Shown: positions 10,721 through 21,900, counted from the stretch's first letter. The stretch is 64,000 nucleotides of DNA from Acheta domesticus (GCA_031308135.1 JAHLJT010009436.1:162623683-162687682), one strand, 5' to 3'. A program made the numbers and translations. The notes: generated by a model from the letters alone, not told the origin.

Positions 10721-11043
10721 TAAGAGTTTAACTGGCGAAACTTAAGAAAACGGTTAGTCCCATGAACACAAATGCGAGTTAGTTCATGGGGAGGAGATAT
10801 TGATAATGATGGACGGAGGATCAAAATGTGACATGTAATAACGGCGAAGGCGGAATTCCTCGGAACAATGTGTGAATTTTGGAATTCGCCAAACGTACAT
10901 TTTAAACAAATTGTTGTATGAGAATCCAATGGCTTAACCTGGATGACCTTTTTTTCTCATTCGTCTGCTGTTTGTGGCGGAAGAAAAAATTGTTCTTTAG
11001 ATAGTCAATACAAAAGTATTACTATTGAACAAAATTATTTTAT

Positions 11044-11073
11044 ATTCTTCCAAATAAAATTATTTGGAAGAAT
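11044..11073. repeat. 30-bp near-perfect palindrome (left arm)
   Basis: Stem ATTCTTCCAAATAA, two-base centre AA, then the exact reverse complement TTATTTGGAAGAAT. The stem is also perfect at 43622-43651, where the centre is TT. Confidence 0.9.
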
Positions 11074-11329
11074 TAAATTGAATTTCTTTATTTCTTGCGT
11101 TTATTTACGTACTTCTTAGCAGGTTTACGGATTTCCATATATTACTTCATATTTTTTCAACATTAGTATTTTGTATTTGTATGTATTTGGGGGTAATTGT
11201 ATTATTTTAATGACAAATAGATGAAATAAGTAAATATGTAATGCCTTGGTCACATAAATTATATAATTATATGTGTAATTAGAGACGCCATACAGAACAA
11301 AGAACCCCTCATATATCTTATGGAAATCG

Positions 11330-11565
11330 GACCCGGGCCGAAATCGCTAAGGCGGTTGTGCTTTAGTGACCTCGGACCGAGGGGTCGCGGGTTCGAGTCC
11401 CACCTCGGGCATGATTGTGTGCGTTCGTCCTTTCACTCCCTATCATCACCATATCGTTTCATCCTAATACCATAACGATACATCCAATAGTGGTTGCTGA
11501 TAACTTGGTAGTTGATGCGACCTACAGTAGTAGTGATACGATCTAGTAGTTGATGCAACAAAAAA
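11330..11565 (+). repeat. tRNA-derived SINE (left arm)
   Basis: The head is tRNA-like: CCGAAATCGCTAAGGCGGTT (A-box region) and GGGTTCGAGTCCCACC (perfect GGTTCGANTCC B box, about 11389-11404). The body follows from GGGCATGATTGTGTGCG, then the tail ATAACTTGGTAGTTGATGCG near 11502-11521 and a second TAGTAGTTGATGC near 11546. Pol III type 2 promoter boxes are known for tRNA-derived SINEs. The same head family occurs at 31735-31815. The right-arm copy is 43130-43360. Confidence 0.75.
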
Positions 11566-12009
11566 TATTTTATGGAAATGAGGTTTCGTTCAAATAGTCT
11601 GAAAATTTAGTATTTTGTTCCTTAGGTCATACTGACCAAAAGTCGTTATGGCCGTGGAGCAAAAAAAGTTGTTCTTTTTACGTATGTTTTAACAGCGTTT
11701 TGTGGGATGATACAAAGACACATATGTGCACTGGAAGCATATTCAAATGAAACAACCTCACTTGTTTAGACTTGTGAATTACAACAATTCATTCTCCGAA
11801 AAGTAACTGACTTTAAATCTACTGTTATTGCACTGCGAAAGTTAGTATTATAAAACGACGAGAATCACGAAGCACCAGATATTTATATCTTATTGCAACA
11901 ACGAAAATCTCCAAGGAGATGAATATCTCGACCTGGAATTCAGTAGCTATGTTTCAATCGGAGTATAGGACGTCGATGGTGACAACAGGGGTGGCGGAGT
12001 GGTAGCTGT

Positions 12010-12189
12010 ACTTCGATTTAAACATAACAGCACATCAAGGTCACGAGCTAGAAGGAGAGAGGGACATTGCCCTCCAATCAAGAGTTTCAATACCAAAAGT
12101 TTAAGTCCTAACGATGTTTCCGATTGGACGGCAGTGTTCCTCCCCTTCCAGCTCGTGACCTCGAAATACAGCTATGTTTCAATCGAAGT
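12010..12189. repeat. Foldback repeat, 70-bp inverted arms (left arm)
   Basis: 12010-12079 and 12122-12189 are imperfect inverted copies. They share ACTTCGATT.AAACATA, AAGGTCACGAGCT or GAGGTCACGAGCT, GAAGG and CCAATC, separated by 42 bases. A third partial word, GCTATGTTTCAATCGGAGT, lies near 11946. The right-arm copy is 42501-42680. It may be a MITE or an old foldback. Confidence 0.75.
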
Positions 12190-12234
12190 CTACCTACCAC
12201 AACAATTGCCCACCTTTTACCACTCTGCCCACCC

Positions 12235-12460
12235 TCGCTTCTGTCACCGCTGCCGCCGCTGGGAGGGGGTGGGAGGAAGCGGGGCCGGCGCGTCGCCCCT
12301 CGTCGCCTAACGCCCCCGCGCCGCGCGCAGCTGCTGGGAGCGCGACCTGCGCTGGGCGAGGGGGCGTGCCCCGCGCGGGAGCGGCTGCTTGCGCAACGCA
12401 GCAGGGCGCGACGCTATGACGAAGCTTGCGAGAGCGCTCGCTCGCCTACAGTTCAAACAT
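12235..12460. other. CpG-rich island (left arm)
   Basis: GC- and CpG-dense (CGCCCCCGCGCCGCGCGC, GCGAGAGCGCTCGCTCGCC). It is nearly identical to 42225-42460, with only a few substitutions seen across about 300 bases. It could be a promoter island, but no exon or splice site can be assigned. Confidence 0.5.
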
Positions 12461-12479
12461 CTATCCCAACCAACACTAA

Positions 12480-12671
12480 AATATAGGTACGAAATGTATG
12501 TACGTAATGTGTGAACAAAACGTAATGTATGTACGAAATACATGTACGTAATGTATGTACGAAATGTATTAAGAAAATGTAATGTATGTACGAAATGCAT
12601 GTACAAAATGTATGTACGAAATGTATGTACGAAATGTATGTACGTAATGTATGTAGGAAATGTATGTACGA
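12480..12671. repeat. ATGTATGTACG(A/T)A minisatellite, first part
   Basis: Irregular 13- to 14-base units of AATGTATGTACGAA or AATGTATGTACGTA. The array is interrupted by the retrotransposon 12672-14419 and resumes at 14420-14580. The uninterrupted right-arm array is 42040-42215. Confidence 0.9.
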
Positions 12672-14419
12672 TTCCGGAAATCAAAATCTACGGAAACAGC
12701 CATTTTTTCTTTTCTTAAGGATGTTGCCTCATCATTGGATCAAAACGAAGCAACTATTGGAATTTTTTTAGATCTTTCAAAGCTTTTGACGTCATTGATA
12801 ATAACATTTTACTTTCAAAATTACCTTCGTATGGAATCCGTGGTATTGCTCTAGATTGGCTATGTTCGTACCTTAAACAACGATCTCAGAGAGTAGAAAT
12901 ACCTTACTGGAATGATGGAACTTTATGTACACACCTTTCCGGTTCTTTGCCAATTGCATGTGGAGTCCCGCAAGGATCGATTTTAGGCCCTATTCTCTTC
13001 CTATTATACGTAAATGACATGCCCTTAGCGATTCGAAACGGAAGAACAGTTCTCTTTGCGGATGATACAAATATTCTTTGCAACAAAGAAACCGTAAATA
13101 GTACAATATCAGACGTTTCAAATTGGTTCCGTAATAACAAATTAAAAGTAAATGAAAATAAAACAGTTTCAATGCAGTTTTCCATATCAAATAAAAATTC
13201 TGTACTCCATTGAAATGAACGGTGTGCCATGACTGCTGTTAATGTAACAAAATTTTTAGGTCTATCAATTCAGTCAAACCTCAAATGGAATGCCCACTTA
13301 ATGAACTGAACACAAATAAGGCTCATTATGCTACGCGTTCAGAATTCTTTCAAATTCCGTCAGCCTTCATACAGCGTCGTTGTGTATATTTTGCCAATGT
13401 TCACTCCCGCCTGAGATATGCATAATATTTGGGGAAACACATCTTATAGTTCACAGACTTTCAGATTACAAAAAGAATGTACGAATAATAAGGCAATCCA
13501 ACCCACGTGATTCTTGTAAGTCACTCTTTATTAATCTAGGAATTTTACCATTACCTTGTCTCCTGATTTACGAATCAGTAGTTTTTGTCAAAATGACTTA
13601 CTTAAGGACGGAATATATTTTCAGCAACGCGATGACTATAAGTATACACACGACGTAGTAATCATATTCACCAGGTGGCAGTATCAAACAGCTCACTACA
13701 AAAAATTCCCATACAATTCATGTACATTACTCTAAAAACACTTGCCAGAAGACATTAAACGATTAAATTCAATAGAAAAGTTTAAGTCCCAAGTAAAATC
13801 TTTTACTGCTGCCATAACTGTTTCTATACAATTCGAGGACTATACCGAGCCATCAAAAAGGAAAGTAGAATTAATTTTAACAATGATAGTTAATGTTAAT
13901 TATTTATCATTGGACTATATAATTCTAAAGAACCTGTAACAAGTATTGTACCACAGTTTTCTGATTGATGGCCCCCATCTCGATCAGGTTTTTCGTCCAG
14001 TTTCCCTGATCCTTGAGCAAATGCTGAGATGGTCCCTGTTTTGCTTCTGGACATAAATGTAACTCATTATTCTGTGCAGTCTTCTGAATTTCAGTGGGAA
14101 TATAGTTATTCAAATTATCGTTTTTCCATATTATCGCGGCAAAAAGTATATCTCTTTCATGAAGAATATGAGGGTCAGCGGTAGGAATTTATAGCTAATT
14201 TACCTCTGAAAATATATTTTATTATATAAGAGCGAATATTTTTGTCAACAAAACTCGAAAAAAACTCTCTTTTCTGTATTCAAAATTCGACTAGAATATG
14301 GTTTAGGATAGAGACCACAGAATTATGAAAACGTGCACAAAATTCACTTCTCCCCATAGCTCGTCATACGCAGTTTTTAACTGTTTTTGACGTAAATAAA
14401 TTAATAAATAAATAAATAA
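12672..14419 (+). mobile_element. 5'-truncated non-LTR retrotransposon (CR1/Jockey-like), left arm only
   Basis: It opens inside a reverse transcriptase domain (FRKSKSTETAI), then DLSKAFDVIDNN after a frameshift near 12780, then YGIRG, CGVPQGSILGPILF and the catalytic-type FADDT (about 13057-13071). It continues with FLGLSIQ and degenerate C-terminal RT sequence to about 13850, then an untranslated region ending in (TAAA)n near 14395-14419. AAATGTATGTACGA flanks it at 12658-12671 and 14420-14433; this could be a target-site duplication but also equals the minisatellite unit. The right arm (42040-42215) has the empty site. Several stops and frameshifts make it inactive. Confidence 0.85.
12691..13850 (+). 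pseudogene. Broken reverse transcriptase domain of the LINE
   Basis: The longest open piece is 12947-13213, carrying GVPQGS and FADDT. A frameshift separates it from the preceding motif-bearing piece at 12691-12780. After 13213, stops break a readable C-terminus: FLGL at about 13252, TRWQYQTAHYKKFP near 13670 and LPEDIKRLNSIEKFKSQVKS near 13744. That order (fingers, palm, thumb, conserved C-terminal basic region) is typical of non-LTR RTs of the CR1/Jockey group. No endonuclease domain remains here. Confidence 0.85.
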
Positions 14420-14580
14420 AAATGTATGTACGAAATGTATGTACAATTGTATGTACGTAATGTATGTACGAAATGTATGCACGAAATGTATGTACGAAAT
14501 TTATGAAGAAAACGTAAAGTAGGTACGAAATATATGTACGTAATGTATGCACCAAATACATGTACGTACGAAACCACGTA
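14420..14580. repeat. ATGTATGTACG(A/T)A minisatellite, second part
   Basis: Continuation of the array of 12480-12671 beyond the LINE insertion. Confidence 0.9.
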
Positions 14581-14936
14581 ACAAACTAAACGTATTGTAT
14601 ATCTCTGTATCAATAATATTTGTAAATTAACATCATTTATCAATTTTAAATCTCTCTCACTCTTCAAAGTACTTATTAATATTATTTCAAACCACAAATT
14701 ATTTTTCGTATTTAATCCTTTTGTACGAAAATACAAAAATTTAATAGAGATGAATATCAACGTGGCTCACGCCCGTCTGAACTCAAGCGATGGAAGATGT
14801 GAATGGTCAAACAGAACAACAAATAAGATCCCGCACCTAATTATATTCTTAATCGAACAACGAGATCGTAATCTTATTATCAATATGAACTCTTCAGAAA
14901 CATAAGACAGTTATCACCAAAGTAGTATTATGGTAT

Positions 14937-15045
14937 TTTATAATATTGCATAAGTGTATTATAATATTCGATAAGCATACTATAATATTCCTTAAGCATA
15001 TAATAATATTCTATAACTATATTAAAATATTCCATAATATAGAAT
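14937..15045. repeat. About 22-bp AT-rich tandem repeat (left arm)
   Basis: Four to five units of TATAATATTC-ATAAGCATA type. The counterpart is 41565-41680. Confidence 0.8.
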
Positions 15046-16300
15046 CAAAGAACCAATCATCACAATTCAACTTAACTAATTTATTTTATTCTCTACTCTC
15101 CCCAACCAAATACAAAGGGTTTGCTATTTTCAACATTTCGTTTAAAAATAAATTTTATGATGTTTGCTTTAAATGAAATGTACTGGGTCCTAGATGTGCT
15201 ATCAATAGCTCTTATTAGCATGTTTCTATATTATAAACACTAAATTTTATTAATACCACAAAGTTAATTAAATGAACGCAAACCTCCGTCATTTTTCATT
15301 GCGTCATATTTGACACCAATTGCATTATTTAGTAGTCTTGACTCTCTTGTTGTGTGAGTTACAACTGATTTATCAAAAGCAGTCTATAGTAAGCCAAGCA
15401 AAGATAGAAAGCTTTTGGAATTCGAAGATTGAATGTTTTAAAATGTAAAGAATGCCGCGTGTACACGTAATGTCAGCAAACTTTTGAAACATGTATATCT
15501 TTAGAAAAATTTTATTTATAAATGCGTGATGCATTACATATTTAAGTTAGGGCGAATAGCAGAATTTCCTGCTAGAGTTCACAGCGACATGCATATACAT
15601 TACTAGTAAATATAAACATTCAATTCCATTTTCAGAAATGTTAAATTCTGTGTTCGTGGTGAATTGTGATTGTAATGTTCCAGAATTGATAAACATTCCC
15701 TATTATGATTTAATTAGTCTTGGAGAATTCGTACTGGACGATTCTCTACAGTTCTTTTATGCAATGTAATTGCAAGTTTCAGCCAGTTAATATATTATCA
15801 TAAGAAATTATAAATTATCTATATAAAGATCTGTAGTTTCTTATCATCCCATAGAATCATTGAGCCTTTTAACTCAAAAGTAAAGTTCAATTGATAATCC
15901 AGAGACAGTGACTGCTGCGCTGCGCACACATTTCACTTCAGCCTCCAATTAAAAGATTAATGATATTCTATCTTTGCAAGATCAAAATTCTGCGATCATT
16001 CAAATCATCAGGGGGCAGGTACGACTTCATATAAACTCAAGAAGACGTGTTATTGATAAACGGACAAACAATGATATTTGTTAATTCTTGAAACAAATAA
16101 TCAATATAAACAAATAAACAAACTTATCGAGTAATTCAACCGTCATTAAATAAAAAATAATCTTTTTATTATGCGCATGTCGCAAAAAAATTAATAGAAA
16201 TTATTACTGAAACTTACAACTACTTCGTTGGTAACCCACGAAGCGTTTGTCCCCAAGCATTTTTTGAAATTTTTTTGAAGAACCCTCCAAAATTAAATTA
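15046..16300. other. AT-rich spacer, no gene seen
   Basis: Low-GC DNA with only short chance frames. The right-arm counterpart (about 40330-41560) shows scattered substitutions and one-base indels with no coding pattern. Confidence 0.6.
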
Positions 16301-16309
16301 TCGATTTCA

Positions 16310-16650
16310 AATTCAAGAGGCCGCGACATCAGACTGATAAATCGGGGAATATCAATTTTGGAGAAAATCGACTGAACGGTTTATCTGCTAGCGTTGTTCA
16401 CAGACGGACAGAAAACCGTGTAGCCGTCAATTGACTTTCGGTATCGAGGACCTACAAAATATGGATTCTGGCTACACCCCGTGTTAGGAGATTTTTTTCT
16501 AATTTAGAATTGGATTTATCTCCTTTTTCTTTACCAGGGCCCTGTAGAAAGAGTATTTTCTGCCAAAAAGTCGCCGTTTTTCGCGCAGCCAACTTTCTCT
16601 ACTATTACTTTTAAATCTACTACTCCGTAAGGAAAGAAAGTAAAAATGTA
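16310..16650 (+). repeat. Dispersed repeat with GACGGACAG motif (copy 2)
   Basis: It shares with 880-1260 the order GGGAATATCAATTTTGGAG, CTGAACGGTTTATCTGCTAG, CACAGACGGACAG, a CTACACC...AGGATTTTTTTCT block and CGTTTTTCGCGCAGC. It ends near GGAAAGAAAGTAAAAATG. The right-arm counterpart is 39975-40330 on the opposite strand. Confidence 0.65.
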
Positions 16651-16799
16651 AGGAGTACTCACTTTCTCAATCAACACTCGATGGCCATTCGCCACAATGA
16701 TCAACCATAACGGTGTTTTGCTAGGTGATTATCTGCTTCCAGGATTTGTCAGTCTAAACGGGTTGTCATGCAAGTGGTTCGTTCGTCCAGTCGAAGTTG

Positions 16800-17390
16800 A
16801 TTGATTGATGATGATTGATTGATTCGGTTTCCGGGCGCGTCAATACTTAGGTTATTAGTCCCGTAGGTTAAGTGCGTGCTTTTTCTCGGAGGTTTGGCGG
16901 TGATCTTTTCCCGCTGGATGCGAGATCTGGTGCCGACCTACCATCGACTAGCGGGGTTTTCCACTCAACAGGTATCTCCACCAGCGGGGTACCGCCCCAG
17001 CCGGGACAGCTGTAAGCTCCCGACCGGTCTCCCGGTGTGTGGTAGTGTAGGTATGTTCGTGTAATGTTTGTGTAAGAGGAGAGGATAGGACAAAGAAGAG
17101 AAGGAAAGATGGCGCGGTCCGTGGCCCGTTTGTAAGGGTACTGCTCCGGCATTCGCCTGAGTTGATCGGAGAAACTACGGAAAACTACCGATGAGAGCAG
17201 CGGCCGCTAGAATTCTCCTCCAGACAGCGAATGAATTCAGACTAGTGTCGAAAATCCTGCCACCGTAGGACTTCCCGGTCAGAGGGACTGCAGTAACATC
17301 AGTTGATGCCCTGAGCCACCTATCCGGTACGTCCAGTCGAAGGAAGTGCCGCTGTGGGCGCTGTTGGACAGACAACGTCCTCCGGCAGGG
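16800..17390 (-). repeat. Long tRNA-derived SINE (about 590 bp), left arm
   Basis: Read on the minus strand, the head near 17250-17390 has GGTGGCTCAGGGC (A-box-like) and a degenerate B-box region. The body carries GAATTC, GGCGAATGCCGGAGCAGTAC, GAGACCGGTCGGGAGCTTAC and GATCACCGCC. The tail is GACGCGCCCGGAAACCGAAT, ending in TGATT-type repeats near 16805. Further copies are at 39230-39835, 54030-54690 (two), 61440-61990 and 4520-4705. There is no coding capacity, as expected for a SINE. Confidence 0.7.
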
Positions 17391-18364
17391 CGGCCGGTTT
17401 TATTTGTTGCGCTGAAAATGTGTATTGCGCGCTATTAGATTGCGTTATGTAAATGAGTAATCACCGCATTGGTGACATAATTTATTGCTTCGACCTAACA
17501 AAGCTTTGATTTGTAACTGGCGCTACCAATTTTGAAACGAGAATGGAGCAGAATCAATACACAGTAACCCAGATTGGAACAGAGAGAATTTTCGTGATAT
17601 CTGAAGTGTTAGTGGACTTCCTCTGTTTAAACTCTCCCAATGACAATACTTTATGTTCATTCACTTTTAATGCGAAAAAGAACTGCCTAACTTCCTACTA
17701 ATAAGAAGAATTGTGAAAATTGTAATAGGTTTTAACAAATTTCCTCATTGAATTTGATAGATTTATTAGTATAAATGCGGAATGATATTCTGCGAAGGCT
17801 GTTCGTTCTGGTTGTACGGAGTAAAGTGAGAAAGAATTCCGGAAACAACTTCTCAAATTCTTATATTAATGGTGCGAATAAATATGATTCTGATTTTTTG
17901 CTGTCCTACCTAGAGAAAGGAAAGTTTCGAAGGAAAGAGGAGAGAAGTTTTTCTTGCCGGCCAGCTTGAGGTTCTACAACTGCCTCAATTCACAAGCGTC
18001 ATCGTTGAAAATAACCAAATTGTTATGCAAAATTTATTCAGAAAGAAACAAATTATCGTTACGACACTTCCAAAAAAAATCTGTGTCCAAATAAGGAAAT
18101 AAATCTTCAGTAGAAAAAATGGAGTGTTTTCTAAAAGAGCTTCTTTAATTCACTTTGGAAAATAAAATGAATCTAAAGGTTTCCGTTAGTATGCTGAAGA
18201 ACAAATCCACTTTGAAGTGTAGGAAGTCCGCAAAGGGAAATCATATCCTTTATGTAATTTGCATTATATACACACAATTACAACAGTTCCTATTTCCTGA
18301 TCATTGAATGAACGATTGGAAACTACGATTTATAATTTAATAATTTAAAAATAATATTTATAAT

Positions 18365-18660
18365 GTATATATGTACTAGGCGCAACATCCCGTGAACGGG
18401 CTCAGGTCCTACCGGCGACGTCCCTGCCTCGCGACCATGGGTTGAGAGGGTACGTATGGTTAGCACGTAGACATCCCCCGCCGTATTCGATATTCTCAAA
18501 CTAAGAAGTGAATTTTCTCATCGTCACACAGCAACATATACTGGGACATTGCAAGGAAAACGCACACTATAGTCTTGCCTCGACTCGGAATCGAACTCCA
18601 GGCTGCGTACTGGAAAGCGAGCATGCTGACCAAGAGCTGCTTAAATTGTAATAATCGTCT
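18365..18660 (-). repeat. tRNA-derived SINE, second head type (left arm)
   Basis: On the minus strand the head is tRNA-like: GGTCAGCATGCTCGCTTTCC followed by GGAGTTCGATTCCGAGTC (perfect B box, about 18585-18602). The body contains CTTGCAATGTCCCAGTATAT and GACCTGAGCCCGTTCACGGG, ending near GATGTTGCGCCTAGTACATA. The right-arm copy is 37935-38225. Confidence 0.75.
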
Positions 18661-19319
18661 CCTGTATATTTCAGTAGTATACCTTTGGGCTCCGGCTCTC
18701 ACACGCAACCAATCTTTATCAATGAGGGCTCTAAAGAAGGAGAATTTCACGGAGACTTGACGAATGTCACTTTGACTTTGAAAATATGAAGGATTTGTTT
18801 GAAAAAAGACATCTAAATATTCATTCTAATGCAACCCGCCACACACGTCAGCGGTTTTTATCGATAACTCCTAAACAAGGCATTCTAAGGCCTTAAAAAC
18901 TAAAATTTTGAGGCCAAAAGTCTCAAAGAAGCGTTTTTCACACTAAAGTCTACAAGATGCGATATTTCTGGACATTCAATAAAATTTTCGTTTTGGCGCT
19001 TCAATACACCAATGCCACCTAAATATTTCAGCCCTTCTTGCTGGTATCCATTTCTGTGGCAACACGCTTAGAAGGCTTAGATTCTTCAAATCTTATATTT
19101 ACGCTTTCTGTATACACCGTGGTTTGTGCAGTCTAATTAGGTTTATTTGCATAATCATTCATTCAAGATTTGCTATCCAGCAACAACTGGAAGTACTATA
19201 TAGTTGCTTGATACCTATGAAAATTGTTTCTTTGCGTGTAGTGAAACTATTCAATTAACGTTCTGCCATGGTCTGTAAGTGCTGTGTACTTAATGTGGAG
19301 GGTTTGTGGTGAACAATGA

Positions 19320-19715
19320 AGAGTGAAGACTTGTGTGTGTGTTTTACCTGTACCGATATTTTCGTATTATTCTATGAAATATTCAAGTCAGCGGGTTCAG
19401 ACGCGTAGCTTTCTCAAAAGAAAAAGCTAATATTTTGTGACTTCACTGACAAAGAATATTGAATAATTACTTCAAATGTCTTTAAGTGAGTGTTGGGAAT
19501 TGTTCCGAGAAAATTCTCCATGATATTGAATAAATATTTATTGAAAATTTCTTTTACACATTAATTGCATTGTTTTTTTTTTATTTGCTATTGTGTTAGG
19601 CATTGCAAGTTATTTATAGATTTTTAAACAAATAAACACGTTTCGTTAACGCTTAGAATGAAAATAGAAGGATAGGGATGAAAGTGGGGTCTAATATGCG
19701 AGAGTTCTCGCACGG
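19320..19715 (+). mobile_element. Helitron-like non-autonomous element (left arm)
   Basis: AT-rich body ending in the hairpin TGCGAGAGTTCTCGCA (about 19698-19713). It is homologous to 36855-37260 and 35858-36225. The 35858 copy ends hairpin plus CGGGTTCG plus CTAG next to T, which fits the Helitron 3' rule (hairpin, then CTRR, insertion between A and T). In this copy the sequence after the hairpin (CGGGTACGCGGAGG) does not show CTRR, so it may be mutated or the family may differ. No helicase is present. Confidence 0.45.
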
Positions 19716-20183
19716 GTACGCGGAGGTAGTGGGGGAAAACTTGTGCTATGGCACAATACAAGGAACAAAACTTTTTAAAGTAGCTAATGTAAAATAGCTT
19801 AAATAAATGGAGAACAAAAATCAAAACGCGCCAGCCTAAATTACTGTGTGAATTAATTAAAAAACGCGTAAATTTTAAATTATAGAAAGAAAAGCGTAAG
19901 TCAATCGACAACTGCCAACGATCGCCAGTCCAAACGCACGATTTAAATGTTGGCGGTATCTGGAAGTATGTACATCAACGCCCAGCTGCAAACTCATATT
20001 GTAAATAATACACAGTTTGATATTAACTCAAGCTGTCAGTTCGTTAAGATATTCAATATGCAAACATCGTTTGAGCAAACTTCCCATGTACCGAAGTGAA
20101 GTCTAAGCCTACTAAATTGTTTCTAATTGCAAACAAATGGTATTAAGTAACTCAAATGTGAAAATATAATTGATTACTTTTTG

Positions 20184-21183
20184 NNNNNNNNNNNNNNNNN
20201 NNNNNNNNNNNNNNNNNNNNNNNNNNNNNNNNNNNNNNNNNNNNNNNNNNNNNNNNNNNNNNNNNNNNNNNNNNNNNNNNNNNNNNNNNNNNNNNNNNNN
20301 NNNNNNNNNNNNNNNNNNNNNNNNNNNNNNNNNNNNNNNNNNNNNNNNNNNNNNNNNNNNNNNNNNNNNNNNNNNNNNNNNNNNNNNNNNNNNNNNNNNN
20401 NNNNNNNNNNNNNNNNNNNNNNNNNNNNNNNNNNNNNNNNNNNNNNNNNNNNNNNNNNNNNNNNNNNNNNNNNNNNNNNNNNNNNNNNNNNNNNNNNNNN
20501 NNNNNNNNNNNNNNNNNNNNNNNNNNNNNNNNNNNNNNNNNNNNNNNNNNNNNNNNNNNNNNNNNNNNNNNNNNNNNNNNNNNNNNNNNNNNNNNNNNNN
20601 NNNNNNNNNNNNNNNNNNNNNNNNNNNNNNNNNNNNNNNNNNNNNNNNNNNNNNNNNNNNNNNNNNNNNNNNNNNNNNNNNNNNNNNNNNNNNNNNNNNN
20701 NNNNNNNNNNNNNNNNNNNNNNNNNNNNNNNNNNNNNNNNNNNNNNNNNNNNNNNNNNNNNNNNNNNNNNNNNNNNNNNNNNNNNNNNNNNNNNNNNNNN
20801 NNNNNNNNNNNNNNNNNNNNNNNNNNNNNNNNNNNNNNNNNNNNNNNNNNNNNNNNNNNNNNNNNNNNNNNNNNNNNNNNNNNNNNNNNNNNNNNNNNNN
20901 NNNNNNNNNNNNNNNNNNNNNNNNNNNNNNNNNNNNNNNNNNNNNNNNNNNNNNNNNNNNNNNNNNNNNNNNNNNNNNNNNNNNNNNNNNNNNNNNNNNN
21001 NNNNNNNNNNNNNNNNNNNNNNNNNNNNNNNNNNNNNNNNNNNNNNNNNNNNNNNNNNNNNNNNNNNNNNNNNNNNNNNNNNNNNNNNNNNNNNNNNNNN
21101 NNNNNNNNNNNNNNNNNNNNNNNNNNNNNNNNNNNNNNNNNNNNNNNNNNNNNNNNNNNNNNNNNNNNNNNNNNNNNNNNNNN
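20184..21183. other. Assembly gap of exactly 1000 N
   Basis: A run of exactly 1000 N. The round length suggests a fixed-size scaffolding gap rather than a measured distance. It coincides with the inner end of the left inverted arm, so the join between 20183 and 21184 is not supported by sequence. Confidence 0.99.
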
Positions 21184-21243
21184 TAGAAGTTACTAGTAAA
21201 AAACAGTTATAAATTGTCTAGATTGTGTCTCTTAAACTGTATC

Positions 21244-21633
21244 TTACAAATCAAGAGTCAGTTGAACTAAAGAACTATCTAGGAAGTTAAAAATTGTTCC
21301 TGAAATTGTGATTTTATAAAGATATTTCAGCCGATTTTTTAAAAGCCATCCCCCTATAACAATTGTCTCTGAACTATTGTATTGCGATATGTATTTCTGA
21401 GTCACATTAGACTGAAATAAATTAACTTTCAAGTCGATAAATCTTTGTGTCATGTTGCTAGAAAAACTGATTTCAATCTGATACCATAATTCCCATCGCA
21501 ATTCTTCGTTGTTTGAGTGATAAAGTATTCCTCCTCCGTGTTTATTTTGAACCAAATTCCCTCCCAGACGTTTACGGAAACCTTTCAGTGCGTTAATAAA
21601 TACAATCCTTCCACCATCTTCCTTGTTTTCCAT
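21244..21633 (-). CDS. Unrecognised 129-codon open frame
   Basis: An open frame on the minus strand just inside the gap. The peptide is not low-complexity (GGRIVFINALKGFRKRLGG and ELWYQIEISFSSN occur in it), but I recognise no domain, signal peptide or membrane segment. Its ATG lies at the edge of a GC-rich block. It could be a TE fragment, an exon or chance. Confidence 0.2.
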   Translation of the reverse strand: MENKEDGGRIVFINALKGFRKRLGGNLVQNKHGGGILYHSNNEELRWELWYQIEISFSSNMTQRFIDLKVNLFQSNVTQKYISQYNSSETIVIGGWLLKNRLKYLYKITISGTIFNFLDSSLVQLTLDL

Positions 21634-21639
21634 AACCGC

Positions 21640-21900
21640 ATTTGCACGGAGGGCCGGAGAGGCACACGCGCGCTTTCAAGGGCCGGCGCCCACTCGACGC
21701 GCCCCGCCCCCGCGTGTTGGCGGTGCAATTTTTCGCCGCGCTAATCCAAATGGACGCACGTTTCAGCGCCCCGCCCCTCCACGCCCCGTCCCCTCCACGC
21801 CCAACACCCGGGGCTCCGCGCCGCGCATCGCGGCTCTGCCCGCCGCCGCGCCGGCCTCTCGCTCGCTGTTGCCGTATGGCGACCTCACATTCCTCTCCTC
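21640..21900. other. GC/CpG-rich block
   Basis: CpG-dense sequence (GCGCGCTTTCAAGGGCCGGCG, CCGCGCCGCGCATCGCGG) that drops abruptly to AT-rich DNA after 21910. It could be a promoter island. Frames here are Ala/Pro/Arg-rich on both strands and not convincing. Confidence 0.4.

Larger units (their letters stand above)
1..20183 (+). repeat. Left arm of a >20-kb inverted duplication
   Basis: The whole segment reappears in reverse complement at about 36402-58011. Anchor pairs read by eye: 20183 with 36402, 14580 with 42040, 12480 with 42210, 11340 with 43350, 1270 with 53415, 1250 with 55318, and 1 with 58011. Hand comparison gives about 8 differences in 160 bases around 11281-11440, about 7 in 270 around 10720-10990, and about 2 in 480 around 8890-9365. 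The length difference is explained by one left-specific and two right-specific insertions plus microsatellite length changes. Homology is still present at base 1, so the arm runs off the window. It ends exactly at the assembly gap, which makes a misplaced haplotig a serious alternative to a real duplication. Confidence 0.95.

Noticed and set aside
11336..11410. Functional tRNA gene.
   Set aside because: The cloverleaf is degenerate and the sequence continues into a SINE body and tail. The same head recurs at 31735-31815.
12307..12684. Minus-strand frame with repeated FVHTLRTYI-type units resembling a repeat protein.
   Set aside because: The units are direct translations of the ATGTATGTACGAA minisatellite.
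20170..21212. Open frames of over 330 codons across the gap.
   Set aside because: They consist of undetermined residues from the N run.
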